A program made the translations under genes and the position numbers. From Candidatus Omnitrophota bacterium (GTDB taxonomy: Bacteria > Omnitrophota > Gorgyraeia > Zapsychrales > Zapsychraceae): 61,626 bases of DNA. Under the pieces are notes generated by a model. That model had not been told where the DNA came from, ran no database searches, and saw only the letters and a program-made list of their open reading frames with translations. Positions 10,493-19,258 of the stretch are shown here, piece after piece; position 1 is the first letter of the stretch, and each line of letters starts with the position of its first letter. The DNA lies in contig JACRHP010000016.1 in assembly GCA_016212005.1 (NCBI GenBank), positions 1 through 61,626 on the forward strand, read 5' to 3'.

Positions 10493-11862
10493 GGCGCAAT
10501 CTCCTGGGCATCGGAGACAGCGGAAAGCGGGAAGACAATTTGCTTCTGCTGGGTGGGAATCCGCACAGCCCGGACCTTCGGCAACCCCTTTATGGCATAG
10601 ATTTTTTTTAACGAATCCGCTTCGAAGTTTATGTCCGCGGCCACAAAGACATTGCCGACCAACTGCCCTTTTTCCATGGATATGAAAGGATTTTTCAATA
10701 AAAAGCGGTCCATCGCTTCAGCGGGCCGGCATATCCGAAGGATGAAGACATTGTCATGGTGGTGATTGAACTGGACGACCGGGGCCCATTTTTCCTTGTA
10801 CTTGAGGACGCCGTCATTTAAAAAAGCCCGGCTCCCCCCCACGTTAATGCGCCGCAATTTGTTTTGTTCCATGAACCGAAAATAACCCACATAAAGCGCC
10901 GAAAGAACTTCTTTTTTGAGAAGTTCAAAGTCGCCGTCGAGGATACCGATCTTGCGTGGGGAAAAAACTCCCCGATGCATATTAACAATACTTCCCGAAA
11001 CATATTTACCCGTAGACTTATCTCTAACCAGAAGCAGCCACCCTTTTTTGAAATCCTCTCTGATGGCCGCATAAGGCAGCAGCATTTTTTCATCCGGATA
11101 CCGGTTGTGTATATAGGGAACGTACATTTTTTCGTAGAAAAACTTAAGCAAGACTTCGTCTCTTGTAAACTCGTGATCATAATTGTATTTTTTGAGCGCC
11201 TGGATATCGCTGTAGACGTTGCGATTTTTGGTGCGGGCGAAGTCCGAGAAGCCGTTAAAGGAGTCGTTCACCCGGTCGACCCATTTGGGGATAATGGCTG
11301 AGGCACCGAAAGAATCCGTTTCCTTTCGGATATAACGAAACCGCACGTCCGCCACGATAAAATCCATCCCGGCTGACCGGGCGTTAAAAACGTCAAGCAA
11401 TTTTTTCCGGCGAAAGGCCGTTTCTTTCTGGAGCGTGTATCCTTGTGGATAAAGGCGTTTAAGAAACGTCGGGTCGGGCTTGTTCTTGCATATGAAAATG
11501 CCCTTTAATCCCTCGTTTTGTTTTAAGTCGTTGACAACATATATGTTCAGGAATAGTTCATCCTTCAGCCGGAGTATGTTCTGGACCAGCCGGTTAGGGA
11601 ATCCGGGCAATCCCGCAAGGACGGACTTGCTAAAACCTTTCAACATTTTGAAGATACCAAGGTTGATCGACCTTAAATCATGGTCGCGCATAAATCCGAA
11701 ATACAATAAGTATAATGCCGTCATGGCCTGTTTTTTCAGGAGGCTGATATCGCCGTTTAACAGACCCATCCTCATCGGATAAAATACGCCATCCTTCCAG
11801 CGGACGGCGACGCCGGCCCAAACAACGCCGTGGAAAAAATGTTTTTTAAAGTCCTTAGTCAT
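10489..11862 (-). CDS. chimeric protein: flippase-like N-terminal leader plus duplicated GNAT/FemAB-like acyltransferase-type domain
   Basis: First 17 aa MTKDFKKHFFHGVVWAG match the flippase N-terminus; DGVFYPMRMGLLNGDISLLKKQAMTALYLLYFGFM and RGVFSPRKIGILDGDFELLKKEVLSALYVGYFRFM are internal repeats. Confidence 0.6.
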   Translation of the reverse strand: MTKDFKKHFFHGVVWAGVAVRWKDGVFYPMRMGLLNGDISLLKKQAMTALYLLYFGFMRDHDLRSINLGIFKMLKGFSKSVLAGLPGFPNRLVQNILRLKDELFLNIYVVNDLKQNEGLKGIFICKNKPDPTFLKRLYPQGYTLQKETAFRRKKLLDVFNARSAGMDFIVADVRFRYIRKETDSFGASAIIPKWVDRVNDSFNGFSDFARTKNRNVYSDIQALKKYNYDHEFTRDEVLLKFFYEKMYVPYIHNRYPDEKMLLPYAAIREDFKKGWLLLVRDKSTGKYVSGSIVNMHRGVFSPRKIGILDGDFELLKKEVLSALYVGYFRFMEQNKLRRINVGGSRAFLNDGVLKYKEKWAPVVQFNHHHDNVFILRICRPAEAMDRFLLKNPFISMEKGQLVGNVFVAADINFEADSLKKIYAIKGLPKVRAVRIPTQQKQIVFPLSAVSDAQEIAP

Positions 11863-11887
11863 TGTCCATGCTGCTTATTTTATTCCA

Positions 11888-11912
11888 GATACTGTCACTA
11901 TATGACAGTATC
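11888..11912. promoter_or_regulatory. perfect 10-bp inverted repeat, candidate operator
   Basis: gatactgtca-ctata-tgacagtatc, about 26 bp upstream of the ATG at 11862. Confidence 0.5.
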
Positions 11913-11934
11913 AGTACCTAAAATATAATAGCTC

Positions 11935-11965
11935 CCCGGACACTCCCGGAGTGTCCGGGTTTTTT
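11935..11965 (+). terminator. intrinsic terminator-like hairpin
   Basis: CCCGGACACTCC-C-GGAGTGTCCGGG followed by TTTTTT on the + strand. Confidence 0.55.
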
Positions 11966-12180
11966 CATTCCACCTTCCTCGCCAGGCCTTTGGTCGACCA
12001 GCGCTTCACCAGTCTTCCAGCACCCGCGGCGCCAGATAAAACGGCAGGGACAGCAGTCCGAAAGATTTTCCGGCGATCCCGATATTCTCTTTTTTGAGCG
12101 GTCCGCTGTAAATCCTTGTTAACCTGGCATCCGGGACGGCCCGGGCAAAACTGAATAAAGATTTTTATATGATGATACAA
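11965..12180 (-). pseudogene. degraded remnant including the 3' end of the DUF1016N-SNase gene
   Basis: ends STKGLARKVE*, nearly identical to LVDKGLARKVE* of the gene ending at 12239; a different frame just upstream reads FSFARAVPDARLTRIYSGPLKKENIGIAGKSFGLLSLPFYLAPRVLEDW*. Confidence 0.5.
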
Positions 12181-12238
12181 TGTTTATACATACATTGTAT
12201 AAGATACATACATACTTATGTCAAGCATGTATGCGGAT

Positions 12239-13084
12239 CTATTCGACTTTTCTCGCCAGGCCTTTGTCCACCAGCACCTGGTTGAGCAGTTTGCCGTTTT
12301 CGACGATCGTTTCGGGGGATGTTTCGCCGGGAAGGTAGTAGATGTCCACCGTGTAGCGGCCGTACTGGCCGAGCTTGTAGGTCTTCACCACGACCAGCGG
12401 CCGGTCGGCCCGCGTGCCTTTGGCGGAGGGTTTTTTCACGACGCATCGGGCGAGTTCCCTCTCGACAAACCGTTTGGCTTTGCGTCCTTTAGGGGTCCCG
12501 ATTTCCGGGGCGTTGATACCGCGCAGGCGCACGCGGTGCTCCTGTTTGCTCTTGAAACCGACGTCGATCTCCAGGTCAAACGTGTCGGCGTCCAGGATTT
12601 TGAGCACTTCGGCGGCGTAGGTGTATAGCCGCTGCGGTTTGACTTTGAGCGTCTTGCTCTGGTTCGCGGCCGCGGCGTCCTCAACGGCGCCGTAATAGTC
12701 TTTCTGGATCCGTTTGGTCAGCTCGTATTTGTTCCAGCCGTGCCGGCAGGCTTCCTTGAGATAAAATTCCCGCGCTTTGGCATCGTGCACCGCCAGGACA
12801 CAGCAGATCAGGCTCCAGCCGACCACCCGGTTGCCGTACTTTTCCGGATACCCTTTGGAAAACGCTTTGTAAAACTGGGTATACCTTTGCAGGGCCCAGT
12901 CCGGGACCTCGATCTCCCGGGCGATATCTTTGAGGAGCATGCCGGTGGAGTCCTTGTACTCCGTTGCCAGCCGGCCGGCGTCCCAATAGCCGCGCACCAT
13001 GGACAACTTGTCTTCATCTTCCAGCGAGTCGTCGATGCCGGAGAGGATCTTTTTGATCTGGGCGATGACCGGAGATTGTTCCAT
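12239..13084 (-). CDS. DUF1016 N-terminal-like domain fused to SNase (thermonuclease)-like domain
   Basis: N-term VRGYWDAGRLATEYKDSTGMLLKDIAREI...FYKAF; C-term VLKILDADTFDLEIDVGFKSKQEHRVRLRGINAPEIGTPKGRKAKRFVE. Confidence 0.75.
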   Translation of the reverse strand: MEQSPVIAQIKKILSGIDDSLEDEDKLSMVRGYWDAGRLATEYKDSTGMLLKDIAREIEVPDWALQRYTQFYKAFSKGYPEKYGNRVVGWSLICCVLAVHDAKAREFYLKEACRHGWNKYELTKRIQKDYYGAVEDAAAANQSKTLKVKPQRLYTYAAEVLKILDADTFDLEIDVGFKSKQEHRVRLRGINAPEIGTPKGRKAKRFVERELARCVVKKPSAKGTRADRPLVVVKTYKLGQYGRYTVDIYYLPGETSPETIVENGKLLNQVLVDKGLARKVE

Positions 13085-13099
13085 GTCTTCCTTTCGCGA

Positions 13100-14266
13100 T
13101 CACCCCGGAGACTGCCGGTGCTGCCTGCCCGGCGCAATCGCGTCTATCAGGCTGGATAAGTTTACAAAATGAACTTTGGTCCCAAGGATGACGCGGCTGA
13201 TGGTCCTGGCCGCGTCGTGACTGACGACATATGCTTCACTTTGCGGATACTGGCGCAAAAAGGCCTCAAGATTGCGCGCGTCAAATTCCGCGCCCTTCCA
13301 TTTGCATTCCACCGCGATGCAAGGTTTTCCTTCCCGGGGAAACACGAAATCGATCTCATGCCCCCGCTTGTCCCGCCAGTAGCATATTGGACGCGTTTGC
13401 AAATGGGCATGGATTTCGTTGAGCACAAAATGTTCCCAGAGCGGCCCCATATCGTCGGGGCGGATTTCGCGCCACCCGCGGAAATAACAAAAAAATCCCG
13501 TGTCAAATCCGTAGACCTTGGGCGCGGCAACGATCTCGGTCGCCCGGCGCCGGCTGAACGGCCGGACGACATGGACAACATATGTGGCCTCTAAAATTTT
13601 GAGATAATTGTTGATGGTCGCGCGGCTGACCTCACAGGGCCCGGCGAAACGGGTGGCCTCAAAAATCCCGCCGCTTTGAGCCATCAACAGCTCAAAGAAT
13701 TTCTGGAAGGAATACCGCTTTCCCAGGCGGAATAATTCCTGAACGTCCTTCGCCCAATACGCGTCCGCCCATTCCTGGATATCCCTTTCTGGGAATTCAT
13801 CCGACATAAAAAACGGCGGCAATCCGCCGAACAAAAAACGGTGATTCCAGTCGGGCCGGCCGAAATTTCTCAAATCTTCGCTCATCATCGGAACCAGCCA
13901 AACTTCACTCTTGCGGCCGGTCAGGGTGTCCCGGAATTTTGCCGACGCCCCCAACAAAGAAGAACCGGTGGCAATAATTCCGGTTTTGGGATAGTGATCC
14001 GCGGCAATCTTGAGCAATTCAGACGGATTAGCCAAACGGTGGACCTCATCAAGGACGATGCGCTTCCCGCGCACGCTGTCCAGGAAGCCTTCGGGGTCGT
14101 CCATCAAGGCCCGCACGCGGGGCAATTCGCAGTCAAAATATTCGATATCTTTAAGGGATTGGCAGAGGCAGGTCTTCCCTGCCCGGCGCACGCCCGACAG
14201 CCAGATGACGGAGCGTTTCTTCCAGCTTGATTCAATCTTGCGGATCCAGAATTCGCGGTTTACCAT
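13100..14266 (-). CDS. AAA_14/DUF4143-type ATP-binding protein
   Basis: VIWLSGVRRAGKTCLCQSL Walker A; IVLDEVHRLANPSELLKIAADHYPKTGIIATGSSLLG; CYWRDKRGHEIDFVFP. Confidence 0.88.
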   Translation of the reverse strand: MVNREFWIRKIESSWKKRSVIWLSGVRRAGKTCLCQSLKDIEYFDCELPRVRALMDDPEGFLDSVRGKRIVLDEVHRLANPSELLKIAADHYPKTGIIATGSSLLGASAKFRDTLTGRKSEVWLVPMMSEDLRNFGRPDWNHRFLFGGLPPFFMSDEFPERDIQEWADAYWAKDVQELFRLGKRYSFQKFFELLMAQSGGIFEATRFAGPCEVSRATINNYLKILEATYVVHVVRPFSRRRATEIVAAPKVYGFDTGFFCYFRGWREIRPDDMGPLWEHFVLNEIHAHLQTRPICYWRDKRGHEIDFVFPREGKPCIAVECKWKGAEFDARNLEAFLRQYPQSEAYVVSHDAARTISRVILGTKVHFVNLSSLIDAIAPGRQHRQSPG

Positions 14267-14278
14267 ACGTAGATACTA

Positions 14279-14293
14279 TAGCACATAGTGCTA
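14279..14293. promoter_or_regulatory. inverted repeat operator candidate with upstream TATAAT (14303-14308, minus strand)
   Basis: tagcac-ata-gtgcta between a TATAAT box and the ATG of the 14266 ATPase. Confidence 0.5.
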
Positions 14294-14396
14294 CCAAACG
14301 CAATTATACATTACAGATGGAAATAATCCCTTTTGTCGGTTTGCAACTTCAAAAAGTGTTAATATTTACACCTTTCAGTGTAAGATCTGACACTTT

Positions 14397-15362
<966 letters not shown>

Positions 15363-15390
15363 AATAAAAATCCTTTCCTGAGTGTGGTTG

Positions 15391-15448
15391 CAAGGTCACA
15401 AAGTCACCAGGTCACATGTGACTGGGTGACCTTGTGTCCTGGTGACTT
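15391..15448. repeat. hairpin of degenerate 8-mer tandem repeats (class GGTCACAA)
   Basis: caaggtcacaaagtcaccaggtcacatgtgactgggtgaccttgtgtcctggtgact. Confidence 0.8.
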
Positions 15449-16232
15449 ATAAGTATCTGTAAATATACTCCGGCAAGTGGTACTCGATGTTCGTCAGGAC
15501 ATGCCCGATGACCTTGCAGTGGGACTGGTCGAGAAGTTCCGTCGCCCGCTGGACGATACCGCGCTGGGTGCGTCCGGCCTGGATGACCATCAGGACCCCG
15601 TCCGCCAGCGCGCCGATGATGCCGGAATCGGTGACGGAAACGATGGGCGGCGTGTCGAGGACGATATAGTCGAACTGGGTCTTCATCTCCGCCAAAAAGC
15701 GTTTCATGGTTTCCGATCCCAGCAGTTCCGCCGGGTTCTCCGCCACCGCGCCGGCGGCGATGAAGGCGAGGTTCTCCAGGTCGACATGGAACAGCGCTTC
15801 CGACAGCTCGGCCTTGCCGCTTAAGATCTCCGTGAGCCCGGTCTTGTGGTCGACCCCGAGATATTTCGCCACGCGGCCGCGGCGCATGTCGGCGTCGATC
15901 AGAAGGACCTTCGGCTTCTGCGTCGACTGGGCGAGGACCATGGCCAGGTTGAGCGAAGTGACGGTCTTGCCTTCCGAGTGGACCGAGCTGGTGACGACCA
16001 GCGTCTTCAAGGGGCGCTTGGCGCTCGTCGAGAGGACGTTCGTCCTCAAGATCTTGTATTGCTCGGTGATCAGGGCCTTGGGGTCGAAATACGCGACCAG
16101 GCGCGGGTCTATTGCAGAGTCCCCGATTTTCTTGATGACGAGTTCCTTGTGTTCGCGGATGCGGGTGATCTTGTCGATCCTCTCCAGCCTGTCTTCCGCT
16201 GCCTTGCGTAACGCTTCGGTGATTTTACCCAT
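15447..16232 (-). CDS. CpsD/CapB-type tyrosine-protein kinase (BY-kinase)
   Basis: LVVTSSVHSEGKTVTSLNLAMVLAQ Walker A; VLLIDADMRRGRVAKYLG; FDYIVLDTPPI. Confidence 0.9.
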   Translation of the reverse strand: MGKITEALRKAAEDRLERIDKITRIREHKELVIKKIGDSAIDPRLVAYFDPKALITEQYKILRTNVLSTSAKRPLKTLVVTSSVHSEGKTVTSLNLAMVLAQSTQKPKVLLIDADMRRGRVAKYLGVDHKTGLTEILSGKAELSEALFHVDLENLAFIAAGAVAENPAELLGSETMKRFLAEMKTQFDYIVLDTPPIVSVTDSGIIGALADGVLMVIQAGRTQRGIVQRATELLDQSHCKVIGHVLTNIEYHLPEYIYRYL

Positions 16233-16248
16233 GAGGTATCCTTTGTTA

Positions 16249-16333
16249 GGTTAATGGTTAATCGTGAATGGTGAATAGTGAATGGTGGACGGTTTTTGTT
16301 TTACCATTAACCATTTACTCTTTACCATTTACC
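16249..16333. repeat. hairpin of degenerate 7-mer repeats (class GGTGAAT/GGTTAAT)
   Basis: ggttaat ggttaat cgtgaat ggtgaat agtgaat ... taccatt aaccatt tactctt taccatt. Confidence 0.8.
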
Positions 16334-16824
16334 GCGCTCATTTCATCTAATTTCTTTACCTTGTCATTCAACGCCACAAATTTTTCCAGAAGCAGTTTGT
16401 TGTTGATCTTCAGGTCCTCGATCCTGGCCGCGGCTGATTTCAGGTTTTCCAGACCGGTCCTCATCTGTTTGAGCTCGCTTTCGAGCCGGACGACCTGTCT
16501 TTCCTGGGCCTTCTTCGCCGCTTCCTCGCGTGTCAGGCCCTCGCGGATGGCCGCCAGATCGCTTTTTTGTTCACTCATGTATTGCGCCAGGGAAAGCGAC
16601 ATGGTTTCCCGGACGTCCCTTGATTCCGTCAGGGTCTTGACGTTGATCACGATCGACGTCGCCGCGACGATGACCAGCAGTATGGACGGGATGGCGCCTC
16701 CGAGGCCTGGAGAACCGTATCTTTTCCCGGCGGCGGGCGCGGGACCAGCGGCGCTGATCACCGTCTTTGCTTGTTCTTCCCGCGCTTCCCTGACCTTGTT
16801 AAGCGCGTCTATCAGTTTGCTCAT
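16315..16824 (-). CDS. hypothetical membrane-anchored coiled-coil protein in EPS operon
   Basis: 169 aa: MSKLIDALNKVREAREEQAK, one TM (SILLVIVAATSIVINV), long coiled coil; last residues encoded in the hairpin arm. Confidence 0.7.
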   Translation of the reverse strand: MSKLIDALNKVREAREEQAKTVISAAGPAPAAGKRYGSPGLGGAIPSILLVIVAATSIVINVKTLTESRDVRETMSLSLAQYMSEQKSDLAAIREGLTREEAAKKAQERQVVRLESELKQMRTGLENLKSAAARIEDLKINNKLLLEKFVALNDKVKKLDEMSAVNGKE

Positions 16825-16833
16825 AACCTTGAT

Positions 16834-16898
16834 AATAGTTAATGGTGAATGGTTAAGGGTGTCTTTTACTATTTACCGTTCACTATTTACTATTCACC
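16834..16898. repeat. hairpin of degenerate 7-mer repeats (class GGTGAAT/GGTTAAT)
   Basis: aatagtt aatggtg aatggtt aaggg ... tttacta tttaccg ttcacta tttacta ttcacc. Confidence 0.8.
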
Positions 16899-17771
16899 TC
16901 CTGTAATTTTTTCAAATTCCTCATTAATATCAATGTCCGACTTTTTTTTGATCTCCCCCGCGATCTGGCTGGAGGGCGATTCCTGGATGACCTCTTCCAT
17001 GAGCGCGCGGTCGACGATATCTTTTTCGTAGATAAAGCCGTTCAACAGGGCGCTGTCGCAGATCTGGTTGATCACCCGCGGCACGCCTTTGGAATATTGG
17101 CAGATCAACTCCAGCGCTTCGTCCGTGAAATACTGGCGCTGCGATTTGCTGGCCACTTTCAGCCGGTGCAGGATGTACTGTCTGGCGTCTTCCTGGCTCA
17201 AGGGCGTCAGATGATAAAAGACCGAAATGCGCTGGCGTAACTGTTCCAGCCGGGGCAGGGCGAGCTTTTTTTTGAGTTCCGGCTGTCCCAGGAAGATGAT
17301 CTGGATCAACTTCTCGTTTTCGGTCTCCAGGTTCGAAAGCATGCGGATCTCCTCCAGGACCACTGGCTTGAGGTTCTGGGCTTCGTCGATGATCAGGACG
17401 ACGTTGTGACCGTTACGCAGCTGTTCGATAAGGTAGGCGTTCAACTGGGACAGGAGCTGCGCCTTGGACCCGGGCCGGTATTCGACCCCCAGGTCTTCGA
17501 GGATGGTGCACAACAGGTCCTTGCCGCCGATGTGGGTATTGGTCACCAGGGCCGTCTGCGTGCGGGCGTCGAGCTTGTTGAGGAGCGTGCGGCAGACGGT
17601 CGTTTTCCCGGAGCCGATGTCACCGGTGATGACGACAAACCCCTTGCGGGACTCGATGGCGTAGATGAGCGTGCTCAAGGCCTCGAGGTGTTTGGTGCTC
17701 TCGTAGAAAAACCGTGAGCTCGGCGTCATGTTGAACGGCGCCTCCTTAAAGCCATAGAACTTATGGTACAT
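16890..17771 (-). CDS. ExeA/XrtA-associated AAA ATPase
   Basis: MYHKFYGFKEAPFNMTPSSRFFYESTKHLEALSTLIYAIESRKGFVVITGDIGSGKTTVCRTLL; NVVLIIDEAQNLKPVVLEEIRMLSNLET; ATG at 17771 preferred over ORF start 17858. Confidence 0.9.
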   Translation of the reverse strand: MYHKFYGFKEAPFNMTPSSRFFYESTKHLEALSTLIYAIESRKGFVVITGDIGSGKTTVCRTLLNKLDARTQTALVTNTHIGGKDLLCTILEDLGVEYRPGSKAQLLSQLNAYLIEQLRNGHNVVLIIDEAQNLKPVVLEEIRMLSNLETENEKLIQIIFLGQPELKKKLALPRLEQLRQRISVFYHLTPLSQEDARQYILHRLKVASKSQRQYFTDEALELICQYSKGVPRVINQICDSALLNGFIYEKDIVDRALMEEVIQESPSSQIAGEIKKKSDIDINEEFEKITGGE

Positions 17772-17789
17772 TTTGATTGCCTCGTTTTC

Positions 17790-17863
17790 AGGTGATAGGT
17801 GGTAGGTTTTAGGTGTTAGTGGCTTTGGCCCTATCACCTTCCAACTATCACCCATCAACTATT
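17790..17863. repeat. hairpin of degenerate 7-mer repeats (class GGTGATA)
   Basis: ggtgata ggtggta ggtttta ggtgtta ... cctatca ccttcca actatca cccatca. Confidence 0.8.
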
Positions 17864-19154
17864 TTAGAAAGTTTGCCACCGCCATCACGACGATGACGAC
17901 GATCAGGCCGGCGGCGGCCGTCGTCGCGTAAAGCCAGCGCTGTTGTTCGCGTTCCTGGCGGACGCTCTCTTCCGTGTTGATCTTGGAGATGGCCCCCAGC
18001 AGCGGCACTCCGAGGAAATTTTTCGCGTCTTCCACGTCGATGAACGATTTGTCCAGGAATTCCGCGGCGATGACCAGCCCCGTGCCGCACAGCACGCCCA
18101 GGAAAAGGCCGATCAGGGCGACGAGCATCTTGTTGGGCTTGAACGGCCGCAGAGGGATCCGCGGAGGGTCCAGGACGGTGTACTGGGTCCCCTCTTTGGA
18201 GGATTGCAGCCTCTGGGTGATCTTGGCCGTCTCCAGGCGCTCGAGCAGCATGTTGTAGATCCCTTCGTTGACGCCGACGTCGCGGGCCAGGACTTTCCGC
18301 AGGTCGGTGTTCAGCTGTGTCTGGCCAGCAGGCCGGCCGCCGGCGTCCGGCGTCTGGGCCGTCACCGCGCCCGCGCCCCCGTCGACTTTGTCCAGGGCTT
18401 TTTTGATCTCTTCGATCACGGGGTTGGTGGTCTCTTTCTCGAGGTTGATATCTTCCGTGTACTCGAGGTTCTCATCGCGCAGCTCCTTTTTCTTGATCTC
18501 GATCAGGTCGCGGAATTTCCTGACCATCGGGTGCTGTTCGGTCGAGTCGATCAGCAGGTCGTCGAGCTGGTCCTGCATCTGGGCGATCTCCGCCGACTTG
18601 ATCTTCCCCTTGTAGACCTTCAGCTGCTGTTCGATGAAGCTGATGGCGTTGGACGTCTCGTTGTTCTGTATCTGGACGTTGCGGTTGATAAAGATGTCGG
18701 TGATGTTCTTGACGACCGCCTGCGTCTTCTGGGGGTTGTCCCCGACGTAGGAAAGGTTGATGATGTTCTGGCCTCTTAAACGGATGGCGATGTCGCCGCG
18801 CAGCCCCAGGACGAGCCTTTCGAACTCCATCTTGTCCTTGATGTCCTTGTCCAGGTTCAGGCGCTTGACCAGTTCCACGAGGCTGTTCCAGCCCAGGATG
18901 GACTCTTTGAGGCCGGCCATCCGCTGGCTGACGGTCGTGGAAACGGCCAGCTTGGTGAACAGCGGATTGTCGGTCTTGGCCTCCTGCACCAGGATGACGG
19001 TCTCCGAGAGATATTTTTTGGGGAGGACGAACCCGGCGCATAGCCCCAGGACCAGCCCGGCAAAAGCGGGGATGATCAGGAGCTCCTTGCGGCGGAAGAA
19101 AATTTTTAAATAGCTTAACAACGATATACTGCCTGGGTTTTCAAAGTCTTTCAT
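17859..19154 (-). CDS. chain length determinant / GumC-like (Wzz) protein
   Basis: N-terminal TM, LPKKYLSETVILVQE, coiled coils, ITQRLQSSKEGTQYTVLDPPRIPLRPFKPNK, C-terminal TM. Confidence 0.88.
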   Translation of the reverse strand: MKDFENPGSISLLSYLKIFFRRKELLIIPAFAGLVLGLCAGFVLPKKYLSETVILVQEAKTDNPLFTKLAVSTTVSQRMAGLKESILGWNSLVELVKRLNLDKDIKDKMEFERLVLGLRGDIAIRLRGQNIINLSYVGDNPQKTQAVVKNITDIFINRNVQIQNNETSNAISFIEQQLKVYKGKIKSAEIAQMQDQLDDLLIDSTEQHPMVRKFRDLIEIKKKELRDENLEYTEDINLEKETTNPVIEEIKKALDKVDGGAGAVTAQTPDAGGRPAGQTQLNTDLRKVLARDVGVNEGIYNMLLERLETAKITQRLQSSKEGTQYTVLDPPRIPLRPFKPNKMLVALIGLFLGVLCGTGLVIAAEFLDKSFIDVEDAKNFLGVPLLGAISKINTEESVRQEREQQRWLYATTAAAGLIVVIVVMAVANFLK

Positions 19155-19194
19155 GACTGGCCTTTCTTCAGTTTTTTATTTTCCCAAAGGGCGG

Positions 19195-19258
19195 GGTAAA
19201 TTCGCCCCCGCTGATTCGTTTTGCATTCGCAAAGCGAATCAAAACGGCGGGGGCTCAT
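19195..19258. terminator. long GC-rich hairpin between wza-like and wzz-like genes
   Basis: gcccccgctgattcgttttgcattcgcaaagcgaatcaaaacggcgggggc. Confidence 0.5.
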
